Shown one piece after another: positions 22,213-34,809 of a stretch of DNA of 64,000 nucleotides (positions are counted from its first letter, which is position 1; every line of letters starts with the position of its first letter). The notes beneath the pieces were generated by a model that saw only the letters and a program-made list of their open reading frames with translations, was not told the DNA's origin and did not search any database. Position numbers and translations under genes: made by a program. Origin of the DNA: Euptelea pleiosperma (Eukaryota > Streptophyta > Magnoliopsida > Ranunculales > Eupteleaceae); the NCBI GenBank assembly GCA_035048495.1, contig CM068553.1, positions 17,671,190-17,735,189 on the forward strand. The letters run 5' to 3'.

Positions 22213-25200
22213 TTACAGCTCAACACCATCTGGTATCAGCACTACAGAACCAGTTGTTTTCCGACCCTCGAGGTCTGCGTGAGCCTGAGCTGCTTGTGAC
22301 AGAGGGTACGTGTGGTTAACATGGACCTGCAAGACACCTGATGCAACATTGGCAAACACTTCTCCGGCAGCTTCCAGTAGCTCATCTCGTGTTTCTGTGT
22401 AGTGCATGAGCCCAGGCCTCGTTAAGAACAAAGATTTCGCCTGGAGGGCCGACAATGGAACTGGGTCTGGTATGCCTGATGACTGCCCATAGCTCACCAT
22501 GTACCCACGAGTCTTTAAGCACGCCAACGATCCCTGCATAAGAAGACTTCCCATATAAAGACTCCAAATAATCGAAGTACCTCAGATGGTATAGCATTTT
22601 TAAAATGGAATATCAGGAGACATGGTGCACGTCAGGTGGGAGGTCAGAACCTATGTAACAAGGACATGGATACACAGTGCCAGACACGCTAACCTCTACA
22701 AATCCAATACGTCGACATGTCCGTACAGTTCGTTCTTTATGCAGAAAGATGTATTTTCTGAAGTACTTTAGTCAATGTTAAATATGCAATATAAAAAGAA
22801 TATATTTAGATTAAGCTGATATACATTAAAAATCACAAAAGACATACAAATAATAGCTCAAAAACATAATTTTTGAATAAATTGAGATTTGTTTGGAAAG
22901 GTGTGCTGCCATGTGTCCAACACGTGAATATGGCAAGGTGTCGGACGCAAGAAATTCTTAGAAAATGGAGTGTCCTTGTTACATAGGTCAGAACACGTCA
23001 TTTGACTAGTCTCACGAAATCAAACATTAACCTGATCAAGTAACTGCAACCATCCAATTACTAGGCATGCTCTGGACCATACACCAAGCTCATCCAAAAG
23101 ATCCAATTGATGGAAGAATTCAATCATCCGACTGGGCTAATTGTTTTGTATAGCAGTTATCTTGTGGGACCTAATTTATGGTGGGTCCCGAGTCCTGACC
23201 TACGGCAAGTGCACCCTGATTGCAGAAATTCTGCTTATAAACAGTAATTACTTTCTGTAACACACAAAGCAATAGATTTACTCCTACTTCATTTATTTCT
23301 TTCCAGTTTCTATTGTAATGAGAACAGGATACCCAGTGTACCTGGAATGTATCTTGTCCCACGGCATCGTAGACAACATCAACTCCTTTGCCTGATGTTA
23401 TTGACTTGACAGCAGCAATGAAATCCTCTTGCTTGTAGTTTATAACATGGTGGCATCCATCCGCCTTGGCTTTAGCTGCCTTCTCTTCTGTCGACACTGT
23501 TCCAATACTGGTGGCACCAAGGGCATTTCCCCACTGGCACAAAAAAGACCCAACTCCTCCAGCTGCTGCATGGACAAGGATGGTGTGTCCGGATTCGACC
23601 TGCATTTCGAGAGAGTAAGCCATCTCCTGAACATATAGACCCCATTTTTGAACAGTCTATCTAGAGCATTTTATTAGACAAATTCAAAAAGAAAATTGAA
23701 ATGAGGTCAATTAAGAAAACCAGAAAAAGTCGCAAAAGAGGATACTGCTTAAATCATAAATAGAACACTGCACCTATTTCTACTTTTGAAGATATTTTAT
23801 TCTTGTGTTTTCCTATTTTTGCATGCATGATATGGTATATAAGACAATACACGTAGATTATGTTTCCCAGATATGGCAATTGCATGGAACCAGTATCCGA
23901 TATGGATATGGCACCCATTTTGAAGTATATAGGAAACATTGCATGTAGATACGTCATTCACATACAAAGGTAATCATGCACATATATGAATGTATTGACG
24001 TATATGCGCATGCAATGTTGAATTGACTACATTTAATAGTGCCATTACAGTAAAACTTTGCTCCTATCTTATTTTTCCATTTTGTTTAGTATTTTCATTA
24101 ATTCCCTGTAAATTTAAAAGATCTTAGGATGTTCTCAATTCTACAGTCAAATTTAATTGAGCAGCCCTCTCATTTAGGATTTGATACAATTTTCAAAAGA
24201 TTGACTGTAACAAAAGCTTCAGTTGCAAAGCACATACCCATGCCTCATTGTGCATTGGTTTGCAAAATTATGCAATGGACCAACTCTAATATGGGAGCTA
24301 AAGTCCAGACTCCAGAAGCTACCAGATGAATGAAACCAACCTTGAAGCACTGGCGGAGTAGGAACTGAGCCGTCATACCCTTAAGCATAACAGCCGCTGC
24401 AACAATAGGATCTATAGAAGAAGGAACGGGCACTACAACACTTGCAGGAAGGATCTGTTCTTCGGTGTATGAGCCCATCTTACCAGCATAAGCAACTACA
24501 TCCCCAACTTTCCTTCCAGTTAATCCGGGGCCAACAGCTGTCACCACCCCAACTGCTTCCATGCCTGAAAAGGAAGACATTTGAACTAGTTAGCTCTCAC
24601 CTCATCAACATGGATCCACGATGTTACTGTTAGAGTGTGTTTTGTTCTTAGGGCTATTACGATCTTTTTACATTATGTTATGTACTTAAGTGATATTTAT
24701 ACACAGATGAGGAGGCCGAACTAGCTAAGTTTGACTCTCTATTTCTTCTCCTCTTTTCTCTTCTTCTCTCTATTTCTCCATCTTCTCTAACTCTACATGG
24801 TATTAGAGCAACTTTGTATGTGAACAGTATTATGAACAGTGCCGTGAATAGAACCGTGGCCCAAATCTCTTTTTCTTTTCTTATTTTTTCCTTTGTTCTT
24901 TATTGGAAGATCAAGTTGAGGTGATTCAGCCTAAGTTTTTTTTTGTTTTCTTTTTAAATCTCTAAGAGTGCCGCAGGCTAGGGTTTTGATCTAAGGCCTA
25001 CAATAGCCAGGGTTTTGGTTTCTAGGGGTGCCACAAGCTAGGGTATGTGTTTTAAGGCTGTTGCAGCCTATGTAAAAGCTGCCGCAAGCCTTGGAGTAAG
25101 GATTTATTGCCAGCTTTTTTATATTGCAGCCTTTGAAGTGGTAATTTGATGCTTTTATAAGGTTAGTGTGACATTCGTGTTAGTTCAATTCATCTTCGGC

Positions 25201-28200
25201 GTAGTTAGTTGAGTCATTTGGTTTTGATGACTACTTCTAGTGACGTTAAAATCTGTATTTGGGGTATGTCAGATGGGATTGGAGCTCAGATTACCTCTGT
25301 TAAATTAAATGGTACAAATTATTTGTTATGGTCACAATCGATTAAATTTTTTTGTGTGCAAAAAAGAAATTGAAGTATATTATTGATGACCCTCCATTTG
25401 AAGGTGACAGAAGGTACAATGATTGGTTGAGTGAAAAATCACTAGTAAGACCTAGCTAAGGAATAGTATTGAGCAGTCCATCTGCATGAATGTGATGTTC
25501 TTGAACAGTGCTAAATAGGTTTGGAATGCAGTAATGGAAATGTATTCGCGGGATCGAAATGTGTGTAGTTTATCAATGTTTGAGAAAATTTTCAGTATGA
25601 AACAATTTGACAAATCTCTTCGTGAGTATTATAGCAATCTCCGAGACATGTGGGAAGAGTTGCATATATCAATGTTTTTAAACGCTAAAGTGTGAGGCGA
25701 GGCGCTTCACTAACCAAAGCCTGGAGGCGTAAGACGTAAGCCTCACACGCACGCATTTTTTAGGTAGTTATGTATTTAAATCTATAAATAATGTAGCAAA
25801 AATTCAAAACAAAGCATATTTCCAAGTTCCAACCACTAATAAAAAAGCACAACACCAATCAAAGACTCAATCTTCTACTAAATTAAATGCATCTTCATCA
25901 ATTATATGAAGTTATGAACAACATCCTCTTCTTGATAGTCCAAGTCGAAATTCAGCATCTCGGCATCAATCAATTGTAGATCAATTGATGTTGGGTCCTT
26001 TTTAAATATAAAACTTGGGGTTTCTTTTATTTTTATGTTAGGTCCCTTCGACACCTTTTTTTTTTTAATATCTTGACATTCTTTTTTTATTTCTTTTTTA
26101 AAACAACATGCCAAAAAAATAGCACATTTGAGGCGTACGCCCAGTCCAAGAAGCGTTGACGAGGCGTACGCCTCACTGAGAGGCGTAAGCTTCGTCAATG
26201 CCTCTTGGAGTGAGGCGTATGCCGTTGATGTGTAAACGCCTTTTGATTGAGCCTCAGGGCGTTTTTTAAGAGCTTTGCCCCAAGGCGCACCTTGAGGCGT
26301 AAGCCTCACACGCCTTTAAAAACACTGCCAGATATATCAACCTCTCCCTACTAATATAGAAGTGCAAAAACATCGGAGGGAGAAGTTCTAGGTTGCATTG
26401 CTTCCCTGAGGTCTAAATTTTGAGTTTCATTCAATCAAGAGATAGATTCTGGCCAGCGAATCCCTCCCTAATTTCAATAATGTGTATATTAGATTACGGA
26501 GAGCATCTCTAGGAGTACCAACTTCAAGAACTGGTGATTCCAAAGAAAATTCAGCCCTTCTATCTTCTGATGGTCATAGGATGCATGGCCTCTACATGCA
26601 TGTCCTCAGCCGGAGTCTGGTCCATGGGATCCTACCCACCAGGACTAGATCTAATTCCTCCCCGAGGGAGTTGAGTTGGAGGTTAAAGACAAGGGAACCC
26701 ACCCCCATTGTCCTATAGCCCTCTTATGTTTGATGACTAGAACTTTTGTAACCTGACCCTGTAGGTCTTCCATTTTAGTTCTTAAACTAGCTTCCAGAAC
26801 TATAGAGACCCAAGAATTTGTTGGTGATCACCTCTCCCATAGAGATGATCCATTAGGTTCACTCAGATGGCCATCCCCAAGTTCGCATCCCCCAGGTGGC
26901 TGGGTCCAAGATATTTTAAGGCCTGGCCCTCAATAGCTCGGAGGTCTGTCATGTAGAACAGCCACACTCTGTACCCAAAGCCCATCTTGGCTTAGTTGCC
27001 ACGAGGTCGGAATTGAAGTTAATGTCGAGGGGGGATATTATTCATGGATGAGCTTCTGGAAAATATTTTTATTGATAAAATTTTCGCAGATTTACAGCAT
27101 TCCATGGTTTTACAAGTGTATCCCTTGGCCTTGTAAAGTATGTTACTGTCCTTATCAAGTACTCCTTTCGCTAAGGACTTTGCAATTCCACCAACACCAC
27201 CAACAGGATAGTTGATCCCACCAAAATGCCTATCACATAAGTCTCTTTTTTTTCAAAAAGTATACTCCAACATTCCCCACCCTGTCCACTATGTACAGAC
27301 CCTCCCAGTTAGCTCCAAGTTTGCCATTGTTTGGTTCTCGAGTGTTGTCGAAGACCTTTCGTAGGACTAGATCGCCAACCTTGAAGTTTCTCTTTATGAT
27401 TTTCCTATCAAAGGACATGTAGAATACATGAAAAACTTTGACATAAAAAAGAGGCTACTAAAGGAAGTCCTTGATATATCCTATTGTCTTATTTGTTGTA
27501 TTACTTTTAGTTAATATGTTTCCATTTAAAGTTACGTTCGGACCGAACTGGAGACTCTTTGTTGAAGTTCTACAACTTTTGTCAGGTTCGAAGTTGTCAT
27601 AAGATTCTAATTTCATTTTCCAATCTACAAGAGAAAGGGTGTATGTGTAAGTGTTCAGTATAATTTCAATCATATCAAAAAATGGTGTTTTAAAGTGTGA
27701 AGAAGGCTGCTACAATCTCATTCATTACTAAGACATGAATTCAATATAGAAGATCCATTATGTCCTAATAATGCCACTAAAGGAACTGATCCTCCCAGTT
27801 TCCCAGATAGGAAACCTCGGATTATTGGTGGATGGTGGAGTTTGTTAAAGAACTATTTATCCCAAAAGATCGACCTGTTGGGGAAAGGCAAAACAACTAT
27901 GGATACCAACAGGTCGTCGGGCCAACACAACACGTGCGCGTGAACACACCGTCCATTAACACGCCCCCTTAGTGGGAATACACTCTGCTGGAAACTTGAA
28001 CCCGCGGCCTCCCAGACCTTAATGCTCTGATACCATGTTAAACATCCATTTATCCTAAAAGATTAACCCGTTGGGGAAAGGCGAAACAACTATGTATACC
28101 AACGGGTCGTCGAGCCAACACAACAAGTGCGCGGAAACACACCCTCCGCTAACACGCCCCTTCAATGGGAATACACTCCACTGGAGACTTGAACCCGCGA

Positions 28201-31200
28201 CCTCCCAGACCTTAACACTCTGATACCATGTTAAACAGCCATTTATCCCAAAAGATCGACCTGTTGGGGAAAAGCAAAACAACTATGTATACCAACGGGT
28301 TGTCGGGCCAACACAACACGTGAGCAGGAACACACCCTCTGCTAACAAAGTTATCAAATACAAAGCTTACAAACCGTACCTTTACTGCACAAAACTATGC
28401 AAAACATGGGTGGGAGTGATATGAGGAACAGATTAGTCATGCCAAGAACATGTAATTAGTTGTCCATACCAGAACTAACTCAAATTTTGCTTTGATGCTA
28501 CCAGAAAGTTATCCATAAGAACCACAAGATGCGACTTGAGAGTTCTTTTTTTGGTTTGGAAGGTCCTTCCTGTCCTGAAGTATTGCTGGGAAGCCCAAAA
28601 AAGTTGCAGCGACCTGAACTTCTTTGTAACTTCCTCAACAAATACCAGATGCATACAACCATGAGCTTAATAAACATTTACAATTCATACTGAAACTCTG
28701 CTATCTTGATTTTCTGTTCCTCAATACAGCAAAAGGAATACTTTTGTATGAATTAGAGAATGGGAAGAGAAGATGACTGCCTGCCTCCATTGTACATGTG
28801 GCACACAAGCAGCTGCAGGGCAATTATGACACCATTCAACAGGATCCCCCCTTGGAAGATCATGAAAACCAAAAAGATCACTCTGGTCAGATGATCCTAA
28901 ACATGTGATCTATCTCATATTTTAGTTAATGAAAAGAAATGACATGAAAAAATGGTAAGTCTCTAAAATAGACTAATGGTTACGATTAAATCAGATCCTG
29001 ACGTATAAGATCTCATTGGTGGAACTGTCGTGTGTTGGGTTGCAACCCCCCTACATGTAAGCCATAGAGGCAGCGAGGAAGTTTTCTTCACATCCTCATC
29101 CTCCAGTTTCAAGTTCTTCCAGCATAACCATTGTTAAAAACACAAAGTATTATGCTTCCAAAAGGAAATTTTATACTCTTGAAAGTTGAGGTGTTGCTGG
29201 TATCATAAAAGGATTCATATCTCAAATTGATCAAAACTGTAGATAAACTAGGGATAGAACCAAACCAGGGGTATAAGGCATTGTAGCAGCTTTATAAACT
29301 CCTTTGCGGAAATAAACATCAATGAAGTTGAGCCCGATTGCCTTGTTTTTCACTCGGACCTCACCATCTTTTGGCTCTCCGATTTCCACATCCTCCCACT
29401 TCAGAACCTATTGTCATTATAGTTTCGTTATAAATGAAATGTCATAACCTTAATCATAAACATCTCCAATAAATTAGAAGGGGAATTTTTTTTGCAAAGA
29501 AATCTAATGGTACACAGAAGCATTGGCGTCACCAAATAATTGGCTTTCTGAAACTAGATGTACCTGACTCAGAAAAATAATATATAAAAAAATAGAAAAC
29601 AAATAATACATAAGAAAAGCAGGAAAAAGGTATGTTCAGACATTAAAAATATCCCAAAGAATCAATTCAGGTGAAACCCAATTGAAATTCATTCTCAATT
29701 CATAAATCTGTCTACCAAATCATAGAAGCAAGCCCAGAATCATCTAATAATTTGAAATTTTGTGGTTCCTAGTCAAATCCAATTAACAAGGATCCCTGAT
29801 GAATTTACAAGAATGCCAAATAAATACAAGAATAAAAATTAGAAGAGAGTTTGATTTGATACCCAGAAACAACCCAAAACTCTCACTGGTTATTTGAACT
29901 GAAACCCAATTAAAACAGATTCAGACAATGTATCAACTGAACTGTATAGGTAAGCCTAAGCTTAAGGTGTTAATCACAGATATGAAATAACATTTCAAGT
30001 TGGTTCAAGAAGCTACTTGATATAGTTCCAGTCCAAACAATACTGATTTTGGTTCTTTAGAACACCTCCAACACAATCAAATAATCAAGGCCAGAAGACC
30101 ATATTCCAAAAAGTTCCAATCTGGTTAGAGTTTGTCAATTAGGGAAGTTCGAGCTGCAATCAACCTAAACAAAAGGGGATATTAACCAAACAATTTATAA
30201 GTAAAAAACAAAATTTCAATTTTCCACAAATCTTCTATGTTGGGTATATCTGATGAACCCAAAAATCCAAATTGTTAACAGGTAAACCCATGGTTTTAAA
30301 ATCGGCTGTTATAACCGTAACGCCCCAACCACGTCACATTATTTCAAACATAACTCCCAACACTGAAAAAATGGGCTTAGTGTTATAAAAGAAAGAACAG
30401 CCGTTACTTTTGACAAAAAACATTTCCTACTGTAATCGAGGTTATTTTGAAAAACAAATAAAAAAAACAAAAATACAAGAAAAAAAATTGGGTTGTTTAC
30501 ATCACAATAATCAATTTGGGGTGATCTCAGTTGAACCCAATTGAAGTGTATTTTTATCAAATACAAAAAAAAAAAAAAAAAAAAAACAATTAGGTTGATT
30601 CAACATTGCAAGAATCAATTTGGGGTGATCTCAATTGAACCCAATGGAAATGGGTTCTTACCATATACAACAAAATACAAGATATAAACCATATCAAATA
30701 TAACAAAAGAAGACATTGCAAGAATCAATTTGGGTTGATCTCAATAGGTTCTTATCATAAACAACAAAAGAACAAGAAAAACAATTAGGTTGATTCAACA
30801 TGGCAAGAAACAAGTTGGGGTGATCTCAATTGGACCCAATTGAAATGGGTTTCTACCAACTACAACAAAAAAAAAAAAAAAAAAAGGTTGATTTGAGATC
30901 GGAAAAAACTGATTTTTGGGGTGATCATCTCACAATTGAAATGGGTTTTGATTAATTAATTCGAATTCGCCAAGTCATAGAAGACTGTCCAAAAGTTCTT
31001 CAGTTACACAAGTTATATTGTATGGAATAGACAGAAACAGACAGAGAGAAAGATTGATAGATGGTTTCACCTCTGGTCCACCAAGCTCATGGACTCTGAT
31101 TGCTTTCACCATTGTCGCTGCCGCAGTTGCAAGTGTTCTCACTACTGGTTTGGTTGTGGTGGTGGTTGAGAACAAGTATTTGCTGCTGCTCTTCTTGTTC

Positions 31201-31298
31201 CTTAGTAGTACAGATGTCGACTTCCCACAGGTTGAGAAAAAGGAGTTTTGTGGGTAGTAGTGATGGTGGTGGACTTGAGCAACTCTACAAAAACCCAT
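22213..31298 (-). CDS. Zeta-crystallin-type NADPH:quinone oxidoreductase, gene copy B (complete)
   Basis: Five exons on the minus strand join in frame: 31298-31071, 29407-29266, 24564-24341, 23599-23342 and 22533-22213, giving 1173 nt and 390 residues with a TAA stop. All introns are GT..AG. The protein belongs to the medium-chain dehydrogenase family, which reduces quinones with NADPH. It has a leader of about 62 residues rich in Ser, Thr and Lys, then [14 protein letters not shown], the [10 protein letters not shown] motif, GMEAVG, the nucleotide-binding AAAGGVG of the Rossmann fold, and the ending [17 protein letters not shown]. The core length fits the usual 320-330 residues, so the leader suggests import into an organelle (inference). 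The ATG at 31298 was chosen because no ATG lies upstream in frame before the frame closes. Intron 2 is 4.7 kb and full of transposon remnants. Confidence 0.93.
24628..24797 (+). mobile_element. Short copia-type 5' LTR followed by primer-binding site
   Basis: The stretch begins TGTTAGAG and ends CTCTACA, a 170-bp TG...CA LTR with inverted tips. It is followed at once by TGGTATTAGAGC (24798), one base from TGGTATCAGAGC, the site that pairs with initiator methionine tRNA in many copia elements. The internal region continues into the gag remnant below. The 3' LTR was not found. The insertion lies in intron 2 of the quinone oxidoreductase gene, in the opposite orientation. Confidence 0.75.
25235..26580 (+). 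pseudogene. Copia gag remnant, interrupted by a MITE
   Basis: Translation gives [18 protein letters not shown], the typical start of a plant copia gag (UBN2-type) domain. A frameshift follows ([16 protein letters not shown] in another frame), and then [19 protein letters not shown] and [15 protein letters not shown]. The coding line breaks at 25671 and resumes at 26332 after an inserted MITE. It can be followed as a weak gag tail to about 26580. Several stops make it inactive. Confidence 0.7.
25672..26331. mobile_element. hAT-type MITE inside the copia gag, rich in GAGGCGTANGCC
   Basis: An 8-bp direct repeat ATATATCA flanks the insert (25664-25671 and 26332-26339). The ends are inverted copies, ATGTTTTTAAACGC and the inverse of AGTGTTTTTAAAGGC. 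Near both ends are many copies of GAGGCG, GTACGCC and AAGCCTCA words, which could fold on each other. An 8-bp duplication and this end are as expected for hAT elements. A 135-codon minus-strand frame here (25902-26309) is only repeat sequence. Confidence 0.7.
26590..27430 (-). pseudogene. Ty3/gypsy integrase C-terminal fragment and downstream flank
   Basis: On the minus strand at 27420-27235 the translation [16 protein letters not shown], then [14 protein letters not shown], is the chromo-like C-terminal module of integrase of Tat-type gypsy elements. It is short and the rest of pol is missing. From 27235 down to about 26590 lies probable 3' sequence of the same element, with no LTR ends recognised. 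The left limit is a guess. Confidence 0.65.
27843..28347 (-). mobile_element. TRIM/SMART-like element with three tandem 119-bp LTRs
   Basis: Three copies of a 119-bp TG...CA repeat (plus strand TGTTAAA...CTAACA; 27843-27961, 28036-28154 and 28229-28347) alternate with two 74-bp spacers, a strict period of 193 bp. Read on the minus strand, each spacer begins TGGTATCAGAG(C/T), the initiator-Met tRNA primer site, and ends in a purine-rich tract AAGGGGGCG or the like just before the next TGTTA. That makes each LTR-spacer-LTR a complete miniature retrotransposon of 312 bp with no coding. The outer flanks GAGTT and AAGTT match at 4 of 5 bases, as a worn 5-bp target duplication would. Confidence 0.8.
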
Positions 31299-31470
31299 AA
31301 CACAACATTTGCATTTAAGCAACCTATTTGTTTACAAGAAGGTATCAAATAAAGGGCAAAGTTAAAAGGCCAAAAACTACTTCACCTGGACACGTGGCCA
31401 TATCTCCCTTTGTGATCGTACCGTTGTCGGAGATTTTTAGAAGCGTTGGATTGGAGTCATTTTCATGGGT

Positions 31471-31750
31471 TGATTATAACCGTGGGAATTTGAGCATCAT
31501 TGACCATTGTTTGGGGTACACGGATCCATAGGTTTGAAATCACTAATCAGGCTGATTTTGGGTTATAGGTCCACCTAGGGATTGGCCAAACATCAATACG
31601 GTCAGCGTCCTCTAAGAGTGTGCCACCATGTGGCTAATATTGTGGTTGGTGATGAGTTTGTTGACCGTCAGCGGTAATTGAAATTTTACTCAATTTTGGG
31701 AGTGTTAGCATCGATTTTTCACTGTTAATTACTTCAGAATTGGGACTAGA
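31471..31750. repeat. Second half of a foldback MITE, kept only in copy B
   Basis: This segment is absent from copy A, where 3417 joins directly to the sequence matching 31751. It reads as the right half of the common foldback family (CCGTGGGAATTTGAGCAT, then CAGGCTGATTTTGGG, then GGTCAGCGTCCTCTAAGAGT). The left half (ATTGGATTGGAGTCATTTTC) is shared by both copies. Copy A therefore most likely lost it by deletion, rather than copy B gaining it. Confidence 0.65.
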
Positions 31751-31842
31751 ATCAGTGTTATAAACCAGACTGAACCGGGGTGGTTGAACCGGTGAACCAG
31801 ACCCGCAGCTGGTGTGAACGTCAACCCAGATGTTTAATTAAA

Positions 31843-32209
31843 GGGTCGGGCTCCGTTGACAGATATAAAATCACAGGGACACAATATAAGCCAGGTGGCA
31901 CACTGTTACAGGACTCTGACCGTACGGATGTTTGTCTATCCCATGGTGGACCTACAAACCAAAAATCTGCCTGATTAGTGATTTATAAGTGTTGGATCTT
32001 TGTAATACTGCTCAAATTCCCACAGTTGAGATCAGTCCATGAAAACAAGTCCAATCCAAAGCCTATAAAACACTAATCAGGCTGAGTTTTGGTTTGTAGG
32101 TCCACCATGGGGTAGGACAAACATCCATACGGTCAGAGTCCTGTAACAGTGTGCCACGTGGCTTATATTGTGTCCCTGTCATTTTATATCTGTCAACGGA
32201 GCCCGACCC
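31843..32209. mobile_element. Foldback MITE, copy B partner of 3511-3884
   Basis: It has the same ends (GGGTCGGGCTCC and its inverse) and the same insertion point. The left target repeat TTAATTAAA (31834-31842) is intact, while the right one has one change (TAAATTAAA, 32210-32218). It lies about 550 bp upstream of the start codon of the quinone oxidoreductase gene, so it is in its probable promoter region. Confidence 0.8.
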
Positions 32210-32534
32210 TAAATTAAAAGCTGGACTTTTTGGAGTAAAACTTCTGTGACAATTGGGTTGCAAATCACACAATCACAGCAAGTAAGTTCTCAGCACGTAC
32301 ACCTCAAATCAAAAGCACTTGTGTACGTGCTGAGAAGTCATTGGCTTGTGATTGTGTGATTTACAATTTGTTGTGATAGAAGTTTTACCCGGACTTTTTC
32401 TATTCAACTTGGTTGCTTGAACGGTGAATTGCCTCGACTTGGGCAATTTTGAAAGAAGAAATTTCTTAAAAGAAAAAAAAAATTACTTACATTTAGGGTA
32501 TTGCACCCCGACTAAATCCCCGTTCACTAAAGTC

Positions 32535-32668
32535 TTTTTTTTTTTTTTAAGGTAAGGTAAGCCTATTTTTAAAGAGATCAGTAACTCGGTGAAGGCGGGT
32601 TTTGAACCCAGGTCTATCGTATCATCACCCACAAACTTTACCAACTGAGCAAGTTGGCACCTTCACCC
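32535..32668 (-). mobile_element. tRNA-derived SINE, copy B partner of 4200-4332
   Basis: It has the same box-A-like and box-B stretches and the same terminal poly(A) (the T run at 32535-32548 of the plus strand). It differs from copy A by a few substitutions and by three extra bases near the tRNA-like head (GTTGGCACC here against GTTACC in copy A). Confidence 0.65.
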
Positions 32669-34210
32669 CTTCTACACGTGCGGGAGTGTACATGGAGAGT
32701 TAATGTGTATCGAGCCACTTATTACCCTACTCTTTCCAGTGGGGGGTACCAACGAGAGTAGAACTTAGAACCTTACTTTTTGGAGTGGAGTCGTGACCAC
32801 CTGCACTCAATCCCCTTGGGGTTGGTTTTTATTTATTTAGTACTTTTTTTTATTTTATAATAAACTATTTATATCTTTAGCAAAAGTCACGGGTCAACCA
32901 GTCAACCTGGCTGGTTGAACCAGGCCGACCCGGCCCGGCCCTGCTTCTACACCGATTCGATGACCGGGCCAGGTTTAAAAACATTGCTGGGGATAAGATG
33001 TATGGTAATGATGATCAGTGTAGACCTGAGATCGCATCAGTTGGATGGATTGCTCATCACCGAAATCACATTATATACGACAAAAGTTTGAACCACCGTG
33101 GGATGGAATTTATTCCTAGTAGGCCCAAGTCTCAACTCAAGCGTATGTTGGGTCATTATCAGCCTAGTAAGTAGAGCCTGAGTTTCTTGTCTCCCCGTGA
33201 ATTCAGATTCCCCCTCCAAAAAGGGTCGAGATACACCTGAGATCTTTTCAATTGCGGAAGCAGTATTTTGGGTAGTCACAACTGCCATCTGGGCCCACTG
33301 ACCGCATGGATGTTTATCCCACCCCTTAATAGACAGTCATACAAAAAATGAGCTTGTTTGATGATGTTTAACCGTTGGTTTTAGTACAAAAATAATAGTT
33401 GCATTCAACGGCTATAAGAACGCCTTAAAAAGTGCTAAAATCTAATGGTTATAGAATACCAATCAGGGTGATTTTTGGTTTGTATATCCACCAAGGGGTG
33501 GGATAAACATCCATGTGGTCAGTGGGTCCAACTGACATCGGGAAGTAACCAAAACGGTGCTTCCGCATTTGGAACATTTTCAGGCATAACTTGTTACATC
33601 TTTTCCCCTCCAAAAATGTCACATGGCTCACTTTTTTGGATTCGGGCTCACTGAACCATTGATGTATTGTTCACCTCATGGTGGACCTACGCACCAAAAT
33701 CAGCTTAATTGGTGATTTCTAGCCGTTGGATTTGATCATTTTAGTATGGTGATTTTTGTTGTTGGATTTGAGCTTTTTTTTTGGTGCAAGAATCTAACTA
33801 CTAAAAATCACCAATCAAGCTGATTTTTGGTGTGTAGGTCCACCATATTGGGCCAAACATCCGTAATGCTCAGTCGGCCCAAAGTATGCTCCAAGTTGCA
33901 TTTTAGTGAGGAGACTCCAAGCTTTGAAACGCGCAATATATCTATCTTAGAGAAATTTACCTGGGCCATTTCCTTTGTTGCTGTGAAACACATAAAAATG
34001 CATCATATGGCACACTATTTCGGGCCCACTGTCCCATGAATGATTACCCAATGATGGACCTACACACAATCAATCAGCCTGATTATTGATCTTTGGCCAT
34101 CTGATATCGAATTGAAGCTCATTAAGATTGTGAGACAGATTTTAGGATTAATCATAGCTTGTAGGCATGTTCCTTGGTGTGGGTAGGATCCACATTTGAT
34201 GATTATTATA

Positions 34211-34809
34211 CGGAAAATTTCTTAAATAAAAAAAAAATTAGACTATTTAAAAAAACAGCGATATTTTTTAAAAATTTACAACTCTCCGTGACAAAAAATT
34301 AAGGCTGAAAAAGGGCCTCTGTCAGGTACAAACGCCCTTTAAAAAGGCGTTTTCCCATTGAGAATAATACTTCTGTCACAGTACGAGCCACGTGGCGCAC
34401 TCTTTGTGGACACTGACTGTATGGATGTTTGGCCAGTCCCTCAGTGGACCTGCAAACCATAAATCAGCTTGATTAGTAATTTATAACCTTTGGATCTTTG
34501 GACTCAAATAGTGCTCAAATTCCTACGGTTAAAATCTACCCATGAAAATAACTTCAATCCAACTCTTATAAAGCACTGATCATGTTTATTTTTGGTGTGT
34601 AGGTCCACCTACTAACTGGCCAGACATCCATACGATCAGCGTCCAATAAGAATGTGCCACGCGGCTTGTAATGTGATAGAAGTTTTACTCCTTAATGGGC
34701 AAACGCCCTTTGAAAGGGCGTCTAGTTACTTTTTTTTTTGTAAATTTTCAACAATCATTTTTGTTTTTGTAAGTAGTTTAAAATTAATTTTTGTTTAAGA
34801 AAATTTTCG
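34211..34809. mobile_element. Foldback MITE with CGGAAAATTT ends, full-length copy
   Basis: This 599-bp element is the fuller partner of 5892-6467. Perfect 9-bp repeats ATTATTATA flank it (34202-34210 and 34810-34818). It keeps the arm segment TTTTTGGTGTGTAGGTCCACC that copy A has lost, so it is the better reference for the family. Confidence 0.85.

Noticed and set aside
25902..26309. A 135-codon minus-strand open frame
   Set aside because: It lies wholly inside the MITE at 25672-26331 and consists of its GAGGCG repeats and a poly-T tract.
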